From Mesobacterium_A hydrothermale (lineage in GTDB: Bacteria; Pseudomonadota; Alphaproteobacteria; Rhodobacterales; Rhodobacteraceae): a DNA stretch of 64,000 nucleotides. The translations under genes and the position numbers were made by a program. The stretch lies in assembly GCF_035818635.1 (NCBI RefSeq), contig NZ_JAYLLH010000005.1, positions 62,001 through 126,000 on the forward strand, in the 5' to 3' direction. Positions 63,829 through 64,000 of the stretch are shown one piece after another; the stretch's first letter is position 1; each line of letters opens with the position of its first letter. The notes beneath the pieces were generated by a model that did not search any database, was not told where the DNA came from, and was given only the letters and a program-made list of their open reading frames with translations.

Positions 63829-64000
63829 CCCAGCGCCTTGATCGCCGCCAGCACGCTGGGCGGGTTCATCGGCAACGATCGCAGCCGCGCGCCGGTGGCC
63901 GCGTGGATTGCATTGGCAATGGCGGGCAGGGGCGGAGTGATGCCGGTTTCACCGACACCGCGCACGCCATAGGGATGGCCGGGGTTCGGCACCTCGACGA
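63825..64000 (-). CDS. Xanthine-dehydrogenase-type molybdopterin-binding subunit, C-terminal end (cut by window edge)
   Basis: The last 58 codons are visible, reading VEVPNPGHPYGVRGVGETGI then TPPLPAIANAIHAATG and ending VLAAIKALG. GVRGVGETG with PPLPAIANAI is the conserved C-terminal motif of the large subunit of aldehyde/xanthine dehydrogenases, whose Glu in GVGE(T/P)G is the catalytic base. Substrate unknown. Its stop overlaps the MoaD/ThiS-like start. Confidence 0.88.
   Translation of the reverse strand, partial: VEVPNPGHPYGVRGVGETGITPPLPAIANAIHAATGARLRSLPMNPPSVLAAIKALG

Overview
The window reads as chromosomal core DNA of a GC-rich alphaproteobacterium, most likely a Rhodobacteraceae (roseobacter-type) member. 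This is inferred from gene content (an IalB-family protein, a short zf-CHCC protein, tripartite tricarboxylate transport genes, a split leuB / leuCD arrangement), from many 4-base ATGA gene overlaps, and from two copies of a GC-rich hairpin followed by a GGATATTTTC-type tail that I associate with this family. I see no prophage, insertion sequence, integrase or CRISPR array.

Layout. 1-4.1 kb (minus): the 5' part of an ABC exporter, a LysE-type exporter, cca, a CoA-pyrophosphatase-like NUDIX enzyme and hslO (Hsp33). 4.2-6.3 kb: a second NUDIX gene, then a receiver/PP2C phosphatase facing a small Hpt protein. 6.3-10.5 kb: an SDR, ilvA, a membrane protein and divergent argG. 10.6-18.2 kb (minus): a catabolic cluster with a class III CoA-transferase, a citryl-CoA-lyase-like protein, TctC-TctB-TctA, an AtuA-family protein, a DUF4387 protein and an AbrB-type permease; an MFS permease diverges from it. 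19.6-27.6 kb (minus): small metabolic and transport genes (alpha/beta hydrolase, ornithine-cyclodeaminase-like, HAD, two-domain EamA permease, YaiI, S-formylglutathione hydrolase, AEC permease, rppH, asparaginase).

27.7-42.1 kb: ialB, rlmN, galM, a zinc-finger mini-protein, an M20 amidohydrolase, polA, marR, a nitrilase, grxC, comF, a methyltransferase, hemH, and a glpR-like/glpD divergent pair with visible operator candidates. 42.3-49.0 kb (plus): three tightly packed genes for a predicted peptide-ligase system (transglutaminase + DUF2126 amidoligase; circularly permuted ATP-grasp + alpha-E; second transglutaminase). Then come tRNA-Pro(CGG), an EamA permease, a lipoprotein and leuB; a LysR/NAD-epimerase divergent pair; an EEP-family protein and its membrane partner; leuD and leuC; an MscS channel; and nucleotide-sugar genes (UDP-sugar epimerase, glmM, galU). 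The right edge has a MoaD/ThiS-like protein overlapping the 3' end of a xanthine-dehydrogenase-type molybdenum subunit.

The items most worth follow-up are the amidoligase/ATP-grasp/transglutaminase operon, the AtuA-DUF4387-TctABC-CoA transferase cluster (substrate unknown), and an 11-bp-period GTGCAT array found at about the same distance upstream of two unrelated genes (the LysE-type gene and leuD).
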